Shown here piece by piece: positions 52,981-63,335 of a stretch of DNA of 64,000 bases. The notes beneath the pieces were generated by a model. The model saw only the letters and a list, made by a program, of their open reading frames with translations, had not been told where the DNA came from and searched no databases. The position numbers and the translations under genes were made by a program. Source of the stretch: Maniola hyperantus (taxonomy: Eukaryota > Arthropoda > Insecta > Lepidoptera > Nymphalidae); the NCBI RefSeq assembly GCF_902806685.2, contig NC_048539.1, forward strand, positions 3,546,501 through 3,610,500. Direction: 5' to 3'. Every line of letters begins with the position of its first letter. Position 1 is the stretch's first letter.

Positions 52981-53334
52981 ACTTGGAGACATGTTAGCTT
53001 GGACCAAAGAGATGTATGTACATTCCAAAAAATAGATTCTTTTATTATTAGGGTAATAGTCAGTATATTTTATTGGAAAACATTTTACATTTAAATATAC
53101 AAATTAATGATGATAATGCACATAAAAAATACATTATCATAATATTATTTAAGATATAGATTTTTATCGTTCAATTATTTTATATTGTACCTACGTTATA
53201 TTTAATTGAATTTTTGATATTATAAATATATTATACCTACCAATTTTGTTATAAAAATGTGTTTTATTGTAGTTACTTCTATTTGATATACATATATTAA
53301 TAAGCCTTATGTTATTTATTACTCTGAGTCGTTT
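52981..53334 (+). other. 3' flank of CAP copy A
   Basis: AT-rich, probably 3' UTR then intergenic DNA. No canonical AATAAA is present in the first 200 bases. No repeat is recognised. Confidence 0.4.
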
Positions 53335-53555
53335 TAAGGGTTCCTTACCTGAAAAAGGAAAAAATAGAAATTTTATGTCTGAGTGACTGTCTGTCTGTCT
53401 GTCTGTCTGTCTATCTGACAGACAGACAGACAAACAGTCAGACGCGTCTGTCAAGAAAACCTATAGGATACTTTTCGTTGACCTAGTATCATGTAATTTG
53501 GTGGTTAAATAGGTCTTATAGCATGAGTAAAGGAATAAATCCGAAAACCGTTGTG
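53335..53555 (+). mobile_element. GTCTG element, truncated at the duplication boundary
   Basis: AAGGGTTCCTTACCTGAAAA, then TGTCTG repeats followed at once by CAGACA repeats (53393-53432), a foldback, then TCTGTCAAGAAAACCTATAG, TAGTATCATGTAATTTGG and ATCCGAAAACCGTTGTG. It stops where the second copy of the CAP duplication starts (about 53570). Confidence 0.55.
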
Positions 53556-53569
53556 TGCGTACTGCGTAG

Positions 53570-53665
53570 TGCGTAGTGCGTACTGCGTAGTAACTAGTAC
53601 CTAACTATACTTTGAAATGTTCTTTGTGAACTTCTACGAATTTGTAACACTTTTGTATTTTATAA
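53570..53665 (+). repeat. Left end of the CAP duplication, second copy
   Basis: GCGTACTGCGTAGTAACTAG, TACTTTGAAATGTTCTTTGT, AACTTCTACGAATTTGTA matches 51861-51950. The match breaks off at TTTTGTATTTTA and resumes at 56029 (CCTAATCTCAGATAG), with about 2.4 kb between. The unit was therefore roughly 1.7 kb. Confidence 0.7.
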
Positions 53666-53776
53666 CGGCAATCTTGCGTATCAAATTCAGTTATCGACAT
53701 CCATTGATAAGCATTAATCACAAACAAAATTAACAGAGGAACGAGTAGAGTCATTTATTTTTATTTCCATAGTCAT

Positions 53777-54206
53777 TTTAGGGTTCCGTACCTCAAAAGG
53801 AAAAACGGAACCCTTATAGGATCACTTTGTTGTCTGTCTGTCTGTCTGTCAAGAAACCTACAGGGTACATCCCGTTGACCTAGAATCATGAAATTTCAGG
53901 TAGGTAGATCTTATAGCTGGACATTTGGGGGAAATTCTGAAAACCGTGAATTTAGGGTTAGATCACACAAAAAAAATTAAATAGTGGTCATGAACTAATA
54001 ATTAATATTTTCAACTTTCGAAGTGAGTGACTATATCAAGTGGGGTATCATATGAAAGGTCTTTACCTGTACATTCTAAAACAGATTTTTATTTATTTTT
54101 ATGCATCATAGTTTTTGAATTATCGTGCAAAATGTCGAAAAAATACGACTGTAGTACGGAACCCTCATTGCGCGAGCCTGACTCGCACTTGGCCGGTTTT
54201 TTTTTT
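53777..54206 (+). mobile_element. GGTTCCGTA/GTCTG element, full length
   Basis: It starts TTAGGGTTCCGTACCTCAAA and ends TGACTCGCACTTGGCCGGTT. Landmarks are (TGTC)n, TAGAATCATGAAATTTC, ATATCAAGTGGGGTATCATA and AAATGTCGAAAAAATACGAC. This is the reference layout for the family. No protein, target duplication or class can be named. It sits inside the 2.4-kb insertion upstream of CAP copy B. Confidence 0.65.
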
Positions 54207-54654
54207 GGCACCTACTCGTTAATATTACTCTTAATGTTTCATTTAAATTAATTTAAAACATCTTTATTGTTACCAAAATTACAGAGAGTAAGAATACAGA
54301 TACACTTAAAAAATAAAGGGCGACTTTGCCACTAAAGTGATCTCTTTCAGGATCTTTTCATACTTATAAATTCACTTAATGTTTCAGCAGTTATTGACGT
54401 TAATAATTTTCATAATGCAAATTTCCGATCACATTAAGTTTAATTTGAAAAGCCTATTTTAGTATAGATTAATTTTCACTTTCTTGATGATGATTGCGGG
54501 CAAATTATTTAGCTTTAAAATTGCCAGATTCCTGCATTATAATCAAGTGCTAAAATACGGGACATAGGTCGTTAGTCTCTCCTAATTATGCCCGCGAGTT
54601 TCGTACAATGTTCCTAAATTTTGAGCTTAATTTGCCAACGCTGCGTCGTGTTTC

Positions 54655-55085
54655 CAACAGTTTTGTGAATAGTCAATTACCTTATGTGGTACAGTGTGTA
54701 CAGATATCGGTACCGAATGCGATCACGAGTTCGCTGCAAAAAAGCTGAATTTGTGCGATTCTTGTTGCAACAATGCATTGTAGCCAATAGTGAGCGAGCG
54801 TTAACCAATCAGAGATGATTGCGATCGTGACATTGTAGCTGTCATTCTCCCGCAATCGCGCAGCTGTCTGCAGCGTACTATAAAACACTATGAAGATGCC
54901 AGCTTCTATTGGCCGGACCTCTTGTGGCGCCCTCTGAGATCAGTTTTGTCTGTCGAGTGTGGATCCCCATATGGATCCCGTGGATATTGTGCGTGGCTAG
55001 CTGATGATGCCTACAACTTCCTCCACGTGTAGCTAAGTTTTCAAAAATCTTTTGGAAACATTGACTCTTAATTTTGTTCAAAAAC
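54655..55085. mobile_element. Unclassified repeat and Helitron-like scrap
   Basis: 54660-54960 (TTCTTGTTGCAACAATGCAT, CCAATAGTGAGCGAGCGTTA) looks like a dispersed non-coding element. 54998-55080 (CTAGCTGATGATGCCTACAA, CTTCCTCCACGTGT) is a minus-strand Helitron-like terminus. 54207-54650 and 55085-55555 hold nothing recognised. Confidence 0.35.
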
Positions 55086-55556
55086 GAAATAAAATTACAG
55101 TAAAGTTTCAACAGCTTTAATTCAGTTTTTTGCCCATGTTGTAAAATTTTATCTTGTGCAATTTCCATGTTTTGTTCACCAGTTCCTTGGATTTTTATTC
55201 TGCTCTCTGACAATCGCGGATTATGTAGGTACACACCGTGACTTCAATGGGTCAGGAGAGTCATGCCGTTTTTGCTACGTGTTGTATCAATTTTCGTGAC
55301 TTTCGTGTTTTTGCGAGCTCTTTGTGTTAAGCGATGCATCATTTTCGGAATTCCGTTAGGCTTGATAACTTAATTACATTTGTACATTTGTTGCCATTGT
55401 TCTGTTTGATTTGGATCAGTATTTTCTCATGTTTGGGACGGACAACGCGTTTGTTTAGAATCGTAGTGCTTTAGATGCGAGATCAAAGTGTTAATTTAAA
55501 ATTAATTTACTAATTGGATATTATATTTGAAATAATTGAACAAGATAACTAAATAT

Positions 55557-55845
55557 TGGCGCCGATTCTGTTGTCTTTCTCTAACCTAAATTTAGAGTGT
55601 CTGCATCCTTTTCTTTTTAATATTGCTAAAAAGGACGGAACATGAATTTTACATTTAAAGACTCTAAATTTTAGTGCTCGCTACAAATTTAAATAGTAGG
55701 CTCGCGACTGGAAGCTAAAGTCACGGAGTTTGACGTGTCTAAATTAATTTTAAAACTGTCAAACTGTGTCTGTCTTTTTCATATTACATTAGTAAAAACG
55801 GAATGCGAATACTCTAAAATTAAGATGTGTTCAGAATCAGAAGGT
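55557..55845. mobile_element. MITE-like repeat, relative of 38540-38730
   Basis: GCCGATTCTGTTGTCTTTCT, AGTAGGCTCGCGACTGGAAG, AACTGTCAAACTGTGTCTGT and GAATACTCTAAAATTAAGAT correspond to the left part of the 38.5-kb locus. Confidence 0.45.
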
Positions 55846-56028
55846 AACTATCTATTTAAAAAAAATTAATAAGTAACTATCTCTATTCTTATGAAGTACA
55901 GTTTAGCGGTCGTAAAAAGTAACAGACAGATAGACAGACTTACTTATATACGAACTTATAGTAGCAAAGGATAGCAATTTTATTTAACTTACAAAAAAAA
56001 TATTTTTTCATAAAAAAAACTCCATTCA

Positions 56029-56265
56029 TTCCTAATCTCAGATAGTGCTCAATATAAGTGAGTTAACGTTTATCGCCTAATGTCCCTTTCTAATGTATGA
56101 GTGAAGAGAAAGACGGGTGATTATTGTGATAACACTACTAAATTTCATAATGGTAGCATTCGCATTCGGACGCAAGGATACAGAAGTAGGGCGCACAAAT
56201 TGGTCGGGACCCGCAGTGTAAAAAGGACTTGTGATTTTTTTATGGATACGTTGGAAGAAAAAATG
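56029..56265 (+). promoter_or_regulatory. Promoter region and exon 1 of CAP gene copy B
   Basis: Homologous to 51950-52106: TCAGATAGTGCTCAATATAA (TATA-like), about 90 extra bases, AATGGTAGCATTCGCATTCG and the terminal ATG (56263-56265) before a GTAATT donor. A second ATG lies seven codons upstream in frame (56242-56244), which would add MDTLEEK to the product. Copy A has ATT there. The frame is open upstream to 56101, but the preceding sequence is more likely leader. Confidence 0.55.
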
Positions 56266-56339
56266 GTAATTTTTTCACTCATTTTTTTTATTTTTTATTT
56301 CGGTACTTACCTTTTTCTTTCTTTCTGTCTTTTATAAAT

Positions 56340-56577
56340 ATACTTGCTTATGCTCGCGACTTCGTCCGCGGAGACTACATAAATTTCAAACCCCATATTT
56401 CACCTTCCCCTTAGGGATTGAATTTTCAAAAATCCTTCTTAGCGGATGCCTACGTCATAATAGCTATCTGCATGCTAAATTTCAGACCGATCCGCCCAGT
56501 AGTTTAAGCTGTGCGTTGATAGATCAGTCAGTCAATCAGTCAGTCAGTCAGTCACATATTCCTTTTTATATATTTAG
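56340..56577 (-). mobile_element. Helitron-like element in intron of CAP copy B
   Basis: ACTTGCTTATGCTCGCGACT to CCTTTTTATATATTTAG with (GTCA)n. Copy A has the uninterrupted sequence CTTTTATAAAAAGAAAAACT at the equivalent point (about 52154-52175), so this insertion postdates the CAP duplication or conversion. Confidence 0.75.
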
Positions 56578-57059
56578 AAAAACTGACGGACTGACTATGT
56601 AGTGTTTCAGCTTTTTTAGTAGGTGCGGACACATTAGGTTTGTGGATTTGCATGAAGGGTTTCTTTTGAAAAGAAATTTTCTCTTGAAAGAGTTTCAAGA
56701 ATTTTCATCGGAATATTTAAAAGCCTAAATCCACGCTGAAGTAATCGTGGGGAAAAGCATGTTTACATAATTTACTTATATAAACACTTAAGTTGAATAT
56801 TTTTAATGGATTATTTTAGAAGGCTGTTGACTAATTTGTGTTGTTGTTAACTTCTAAGAAAATTCTTATGTTTAATGCCACAATAAAATATTAAATCTTT
56901 TCTAATGACACACTGCAGAAATAAAAGATGATAATTATTGTATGATAAATTGCAAGCTGATTAAAATTTTTAGTTACCAGTTTACAACATATTAGTTGAC
57001 AAATAAGTTTTGCACATATTTTTGGTTCTCATAGTAGATCTACTAAATAAAATATTTAG

Positions 57060-57099
57060 AATTTCCACCTGAGCGAAGTAGGGGCAGGTCAGCTAGTGT
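57060..57099 (+). mobile_element. Helitron-like 3' terminus
   Basis: CACCTGAGCGAAGTAGGGGC, AGGTCAGCTAGT is the CTAG end of the Lep1-type elements. Only the terminus is present. Confidence 0.45.
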
Positions 57100-57127
57100 T
57101 CAATAAGTTTGGGCAAGCATTTTTTTT

Positions 57128-57415
57128 TTTTTTAATTTACAAACAAGTTAGCCCTTGACTGCATTCTCACCTGATGATTAGTGATGATGCAGTCTAAAAT
57201 GGAAGCGGGCTAACCCACACCCCTTTGGTTTCTACACGGCATCGTACTGGAACGCTAAATCGTTTGGTGGCATGGCTTTGCCGGTAGGGTGGTAACTAGC
57301 AACGCCGAAGCCTCCCACCAGACTAGACCAGAAATTTAGAAATTATATAATTCGAAACCCTTGCCGGGATCGAACCCCTAATAAGACTTATCACTGCATT
57401 AGGGAGGTCGTTTTT
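57128..57415 (-). mobile_element. SINE family B, near full length
   Basis: Plus-strand ACAAGTTAGCCCTTGACTGC, CACGGCATCGTACTGGAACG, GGTAGGGTGGTAACTAGC, TTGCCGGGATCGAACCCCTA and CACTGCATTAGGGAGG. The tRNA-like head is at the right. A 37-bp part (the GGGAAGGGGTATGGC block) is deleted. Confidence 0.7.
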
Positions 57416-57713
57416 TTTAAAGAATTCTAATTATTTTAAGTAGGTATTAGTAATTACTGAAATAAGCAGTTGGACATCCATCCATCATGAAATAACAAAG
57501 TCAAAGAAAAAAGGTAAAGGTAGGTAATTGTTAGTAACCGTTTTGGTACTGAACCCTAAAAAATAAAAGCAAGAAGCACTCAAGTTAAACATGTGCGTCT
57601 GTGTACGTTTTTTTTGTGCAAAGCTTCCGCGAATTTTTAATGAATGTTATAACTCTTAACTGTGTTACTCAAATTAGTTGCATTGACCAAACTTCCTGAA
57701 AGTATACATTAGA

Positions 57714-58026
57714 CTAGCTGACCCGTCCCGGCTTCGCTCGAGTAGAATTTTTGAAAATGGAGGGACGGGGGGGTTTAGCAGGACCTTAACCAAATGCTTT
57801 CATAAGAGAAAACTATTGCTCGGCTTGATGGGGTTAGATTTTACCTATCGATTTGTCATTAAGACAGAATTCAACAATAAACGGGAACACGAGCGCAGTG
57901 AGCGCAAATTTTAATGAGATCAGCGATCACAAAATGTAATTTTTTAAAGCATCTTTTGAATGTATCAAAGTAGAGTGAAAAGCTAGCAGACGGACAGATT
58001 GACACTTTCGCATATTTGTAGTACGG
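57714..58026 (-). mobile_element. Lep1-type Helitron-like element
   Basis: CTAGCTGACCCGTCCCGGCT with hairpin, then a longer body (CTGATCTCATTAAAATTTGC complement), AAAGCTAGCAGACGGACAGA and CTTTCGCATATTTGTAGTAC. The frame at 57871-58125 is read through it. 58027-58355 holds nothing recognised. Confidence 0.6.
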
Positions 58027-58359
58027 ATTATATAGTACGATTCCTTTCTGATGATGGAGGTGAGAGGTGGACATTGGAATTGAAGAGTGGAGAAAAATCT
58101 TTTTCCACCTTAACTCCATAGGCATGGCTTGTGACTAAATTCTAATGCTATTTTCTAGTAAATCCGCGGGAAATAACTTGTTTCTTGACCCAATAACAAA
58201 GACCCGTGTACCCGTTTCCTAATATAGCAGATTAGTGCAACCGTTCCACTTGATCCTTAATTAATATTGCTGGGAACGTCGGCGGTACTGAAGTGTAGAT
58301 CATACCACTACAATTATACCTATTCCTCTGCGCCACAGAACTAACACCAAACCTAATAT

Positions 58360-59405
58360 CTAAATATATAAAATGAAAAGGTAACTGACTGACTGACTGA
58401 CTGATCTATCAGCACAGCTCAAACTACTAGACTCATCGGGCTGAAATTTGGCATGCAGATAGCTATTATAACGTAAGCATCCGCTAAGAAAGGATTTTTG
58501 AAAATTCAACCCTTAAGGGGGTGCAATAGGGGTTTGAAATTTGTGTAGTCCACGCGGACGAAGTTGCGAGCATAAGTTAGTTTTTTTATTATTTTTATTA
58601 TTAAACTTATAAAAATTATATATTATTACTGCTACATTCAGTGCCACAAAAACCACAGTCGGTTTGACTGAGCACTGTGTTAACTTAATATAGTAAAATA
58701 TATAAAATGAAAAGGTGACTGACTGACTGACTGATTGACTGACTGACTGATCTATCAACGCACAGCTCAAACTACTGGACGGATCGGGCTGAAACTTGGC
58801 ATGCAGGTAGCTATTATGACGTAGGCATCCGCTAAGAAAGGATTTTTGAAAATTCAACCCTTAAGGGGGTGCAATAGAGGTTTGAAATTTGTGTAGTCCA
58901 CACGGACGAAGTTGCGAGCATAAGTTAGTTTTTTTATTATTTTTATTATTAAACTTATAAAAATTATATATTATTACTGCTACATTCAGTGCCACAAAAA
59001 CCACAGTCGGTTTGACTGAGCACTGTGTTAACTTAATATAGTAAAATATATAAAATGAAAAGGTGACTGACTGACTGACTGATTGACTGACTGACTGACT
59101 GACTGACTGATCTATCAACGCACAGCTCAAACTACTGGACGGATCGGGCCGAAACTTGGCATGCAGATAGCTATTATGACGTAGGCATCCGCTAAGAAAG
59201 GATTTTTGAAAATTCAACCCTTAAGGGGGTGCAATAGAGGTTTGAAATTTGTGTAGTCCACACGGACGAAGTTGCGAGCATAAGTTAGTTTTTTTTATTA
59301 TTTTTATTATTAAACTTATAAAAATTATATATTATTACTGCTACATTCAGTGCCACAAAAACCACAGTCGGTTTTACTGAGCACTGTGTTAACTTAATAC
59401 AGTAA
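58360..59405 (+). repeat. Tandem array of three Helitron-like units with shared spacer
   Basis: Three GACT-family copies (58360-58582, 58694-58930, 59046-59290) each start ATATATAAAATGAAAAGGT and end GAAGTTGCGAGCATAAGTTAG. Each is followed by the same 115-120-bp spacer (TTTATTATTAAACTTATAAA, CACAGTCGGTTTGACTGAGC). The periods are 347 and 360 bp; the difference is mainly GACT-unit number. Copies 2 and 3 are almost identical, copy 1 slightly diverged. The 114- and 118-codon minus frames at 58513-59217 are translations of the array. Confidence 0.85.
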
Positions 59406-59419
59406 GTATAATATAATAA

Positions 59420-59560
59420 TATAAAAGTTGTAAACTAAATCTTTGAAAAGAGCAACCACCGAGCTTCTTGCTGGTTCTCGGTAGGAAGGCATTCCGAACC
59501 AGTGGTATAGATGCATTTGACGATTCAAAAGTATATACACGTAAAACCAGTGCGAGACGG
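59420..59560 (+). mobile_element. LINE 3' untranslated end
   Basis: AAAGAGCAACCACCGAGCTT, CTTGCTGGTTCTCGGTAGGA, GGCATTCCGAACCAGTGGTA and ATGCATTTGACGATTCAAAA form the 3' region of a LINE family I know from Lepidoptera. No tail is seen. Confidence 0.5.
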
Positions 59561-59590
59561 CGACATGCCACAGGGCCGTATAAATACAAT

Positions 59591-60020
59591 AAAAAACCGG
59601 CCAAGTGCGAGTCAGGCTCGCACAACGAGGGTTCCGTAATTCAGTCGTATTTTTTCGACATTTTGCATGATAACTCAAAAACTATGATGCATAAAAATAA
59701 ATAAAAATGTGTTTTAGAATGAACAGATGAAGACCTTTCATATGATACTCCACTTGATATAGTTATCTTACTTAGAAAATTGAAAATACTAATTATTAGG
59801 TCATGACCACAATTTAATTTTTTTTGTGTGATGTAACCACAAATTCACGGCTTTCAGATTTTTCCCCAAATGTCAGCTATAAGATCTACCTACCTGCCAA
59901 ATTTCATGATTCTAGGTCAACGGGAAGTACCCTGTAGGTTTCTTGACAGACCGACAGACAGACAACAAAGTGATCCCATAAGGGTTCCGTTTTTCCTTTT
60001 GAGGTACGGAACCCTAAAAA
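59591..60020 (-). mobile_element. GGTTCCGTA/GTCTG element, full length
   Basis: Plus-strand AAAAAACCGGCCAAGTGCGA to TTTTGAGGTACGGAACCCTA, the reverse of 53777-54206, and close to it in sequence. The overlapping frames are not genes. Confidence 0.7.
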
Positions 60021-60180
60021 TGTACCTACCAAGAATTGTTTCGGCATAAGAAAGATCCCAATGAAGGTAATCAAAATTACATTTTCCATTTGTAGCATAC
60101 TACATAAATGTTATCACTTTTGCATAAAACAGCCCTAATACCGGGTAGGTACGTGTAGCCCATTTAAAGCAACTCATACA

Positions 60181-60716
60181 AAAAAAATCGGTTGAATGCG
60201 CATCGGACTCGCACACAAATGGTTCCGTACAATCGTACAAGAAATAGGTAACACTCTTTTTTAAAAAATTTCATGAAACCAAATAAAAAAGTTATTGAAC
60301 TAGTTATTGAACTCAAATATTTCGAACTCAAATAAACTAATTGAACTAGTTATTGAACTCAAATAAACCCCAGTGTAAAAACGGGCTTTTCCTAATAACC
60401 TCAAAATCGAAAATGTTTTTGAGAATTAATAAATCCTCAGAAGTATCCGTTGTTTTAATTTGCTTTCTAGGAAATACACTACACTCTACAAGTCAATGCT
60501 TTATTACGGTTGGTTCATAGGCAAACTTTGTATGAGGGCAGAGCAATGTCCTTTTTATTATTTGTTGTATACCGGCAGTAGAAATACTCATTCTGTAAAA
60601 ATTTCAACTATTATGGTTCACAATATACAGCTCGCTGACAGATGGACGGACGGACAGACAGCAGAGGCTTAGTAATAGCGTCCCACAGGTAACTTTTGGG
60701 TATGAACCCTAAAAAT
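60181..60716 (-). mobile_element. GGTTCCGTA element, CCGTCCGT subtype, with internal short repeats
   Basis: AAAAAAATCGGTTGAATGCG to TATGAACCCTAAAAATGTAC, with GCTCGCTGACAGATGGACGG. Between 60294 and 60368 the unit TTGAACTAGTTATTGAACTC and its part TCAAATA recur several times. Confidence 0.55.
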
Positions 60717-61015
60717 GTACAAAAATAATTTGAAAGAACATTTTTCTAGCACCTGCTATGCAAATAAGCTTTTCTGAAATTGCAGCGTTCTTGTACCAAT
60801 ACAGCTTTTTTCAGTAGAAATTCAGCGCTGGACTAGTAAACTATAATGTTGCTGGAATACAATAAACCGGCCATTATTTCTCGTAGGTTTGTCGCAAACA
60901 TAAGTAGGCACTCGTAAACGTGTTAGGGTAAGTTTACACAACGCTGGGTGTCATATTGAAAGTTGGGATGGGTGACCTAAGGCCACTTGCACATGTTACG
61001 ACGTCAAAGAATTTA

Positions 61016-61245
61016 TGTGGGATTACTTCGTCCACGTGGACGAAGTAATCCCACAGGTTCCAGAAAGTAATCCATCAGGTTTAAAAAAACCAGAGCTAAC
61101 TGTTGGATTTTCTGAGATAAATGTAGCCTAGTCTGTTTCTAGGATGCAAGCAATTTTTGTGAAAATTTCCATCTCTCTCTAACTTATAATCAAAATCGAT
61201 TAAACAGACAGACACTTTCGCATTTACCATTTTACTATAGATCAA
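61016..61245 (-). mobile_element. Decayed Helitron-like element headed by a 40-bp palindrome
   Basis: 61016-61055 is a perfect palindrome (TGTGGGATTACTTCGTCCAC and its complement). Its core is the family's terminal ACTTCGTCCACGTGG facing itself. The body (TTTTCTGAGATAAATGTAGC, AAACAGACAGACACTTTCGC) continues to 61245. Confidence 0.6.
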
Positions 61246-61283
61246 TTAATGGAAAAATTCAACAATTATAAAACGATTACCTA

Positions 61284-61625
61284 ATTATAAATCATCATCG
61301 TCATCATCAGCCTGTGGATGTCCACAGCTGGACATAGGCCTTCCCTAAAGAGCGCCACCACACCCGGTCCTCAGCCTTCCTCATCCAGCCATTTCCCACA
61401 AAGCCTCTTTATATCGTCGGTCCATCGTGCTGGAGGGCGTCCCACACTACGCTTGCTTAAACGCGGTCTCCACTCAAGGACTTTCCGGCTCCAACGGCCA
61501 TCGCCTCTACGACAGGCATGACCTGCCCACTGCCACTTCAGCTTGCTAATAGTTTGGGCTATGTCAGTGACCTTGGTTTTCCTGCGGATCTCCTCATTTC
61601 GGATCTTATCGCGCGTTGTGTAGCA
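61284..61625 (-). pseudogene. RTE-clade LINE 3' end, second subfamily
   Basis: The minus strand encodes KIRNEEIRRKTKVTDIAQT, SKLKWQWAGHACRRGDGRW, KVLEWRPRLSKRSVGRPPA and RWTDDIKRL, then a one-base insertion shifts the frame before the conserved end (WRSLGKAYVQLWTSTG in another frame). The (TGA)n tail is the complement of 61290-61300. Confidence 0.7.
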
Positions 61626-61639
61626 AAGCTACGGAAAAA

Positions 61640-61860
61640 CTCACATAGTTTTGAAAATACACAAAATTATATTGTGATAAGTTTTGTATGATGCCGCCAG
61701 AGTAAAGGTTTACTTTTGAGCCGAGCGTCTGTGGCATCAGAAGCGACGCATCAGTGACTTTGAATTCTGCCGCTCGTCACGGCCTCTCTGACGCAGCGAC
61801 ACTGACCTTACAGCCGCTCGACTCAAAAGTCCACCTTTAATCGCCAATGGATCGAATACG
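61640..61860. other. Possible MITE with TCAAAAGT arms
   Basis: GGTTTACTTTTGAGCCGAGC near 61707 is mirrored by GCCGCTCGACTCAAAAGTCC, ACCTTTA near 61812-61838, with GC-rich DNA between. Ends are uncertain. Confidence 0.35.
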
Positions 61861-61869
61861 TCATCATAA

Positions 61870-62060
61870 TTAGAAGAACCGATGCATATTGGATATTGGG
61901 ATCCCAAGGTGCTTGAATGGCGAGCCCACGGCATTGAAGGACCTCCACTAGGTGGACAGATCAAGCGAGATACTGGGAAACAATAGACGCAAACAGCACA
62001 AGACCGTGTTCTGTGGAGTTCCTTGCAAGAGACCTATGTATGTCCAGCAATGAATGTTGA
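61870..62060 (+). mobile_element. RTE-type LINE fragment
   Basis: GGGATCCCAAGGTGCTTGAA, TGGCGAGCCCACGGCATTGA, CCAAGATA-like GCGAGATACTGGGAAACAA, GTGGAGTTCCTTGCAAGAGA and CCTATGTATGTCCAGCAATG match RTE 3' coding ends. No TGA tail is kept. 62061-63065 holds only a weak Helitron-like trace at about 62485-62600. Confidence 0.55.
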
Positions 62061-63069
62061 GCGCTTGAAATTAACTACTTACGTCTCACTATTAGGATAA
62101 ACCAGGTACTTACTATTAGGATTACTTAGGATAGAGAAATAATATAGAATTGCGGAGATGTAGGAAGCCTTATTCTGCGTAGGAAGAAAAGGCTGGCAAG
62201 TTTTGTTTATCCACTTTGGGGTCCCGCAAATGGAAGAGGAAATGATAAGTACGCACTTTCCTAAGTGCTTAACAAAATTGGTACTTTATCGCGAAGTTAT
62301 GGGAAAAGTGAAATTACAGTTGATTCAAGTTTCTTTCTGTTTCTACAAAGAAGGTCGGTATACCGTTGAGTATTTATAAAAACCAAAAAGCAAAAAGCTA
62401 CCAATAAGTAAAACTTACTTTTCTACAAGTTGGCTATTATATACTCAAACAATTTCAGTTTAGTTTGGTGTAGGTATACCCGATTTATTTCGCGTTTTTC
62501 TGTGGGAACTCAATTTTCGAAGATAAAAAGTCGCCTATGTCACTTTCCATTTCCCCAAATTTACTTATCCATGTGAAACAATCATGTCGATCTGTTTTTC
62601 AGTTAACTAAAGTGATGTCCAGCGATCTTTAATTATAATATTGTAGCACTAGAACCTCAGAATCAGAGTAAAGTGAACCTAAATGATATTTCATTTAGGC
62701 CATAATATTTTTATCGAAAACCCATTACTAGTGATTGCGGAAATGTATCGAGTGCATTAGTCATTGATAAATCTGTTTCGAAGGGCTAGGGCCGATAACA
62801 AAACATTAATAGCAATATTTCTCTGTGGATATTCTTATTTATACGAAATATGATTTTTATTTTTCCTTTTCTAGTTTCACTTTAGACCAAAGATAGCAGA
62901 CAGAGTTGAGTCTTTTGGCTTTATCTAAGTATAATTTGACCACTGAAATTACTGAAAAACAAAACACGGAAGACGCGTCCGCATTTGGGCGCGCCTGGGC
63001 TTGCCAAGTGTGGCCGCTGTTATGTTTAGTCATCAATGTCTTAACTTTTGTTAACGAATTTTATAAATG

Positions 63070-63335
63070 TTAAATAGAAGCAGGCGTTACTTTGCGGAAG
63101 TCCATGATATACAATGAACCAAAAGCCTAGTTTGCTATAATCCGCGGAAAAGGTCGAATCTGTATGGCGCAACATGCAACATGCGAAATGCACCACCCGC
63201 CCTCCCACTGCTAAACATGCAGGAAGAAGCAGCCACCAGGCAAGCAATACGCACCACCACCACGCAGCACCACACAAATCCCAAACACACTCGACGCACG
63301 TTCGCCCCGACACCGGAGTATCCTCAGGAGATGTA
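63070..63335 (-). mobile_element. Penelope-like terminal repeat, inverse of 42145-42395
   Basis: On the plus strand GAAGCAGGCGTTACTTTGCG to TCCTCAGGAGATGTAGACC. The minus strand has CTGAGGA (complement of 63321-63327), a good stem II, but GAAC in place of GAAAC and then GTC (complement of 63293-63295), so the ribozyme-like core is damaged. Both strands show open frames (63041-63373) that are not genes. Confidence 0.5.

Noticed and set aside
58513..59217. Two similar minus-strand ORFs (114 and 118 codons) as a gene family
   Set aside because: They translate the tandem Helitron-like units and spacer. SVSQSVSQ is the GACT microsatellite.
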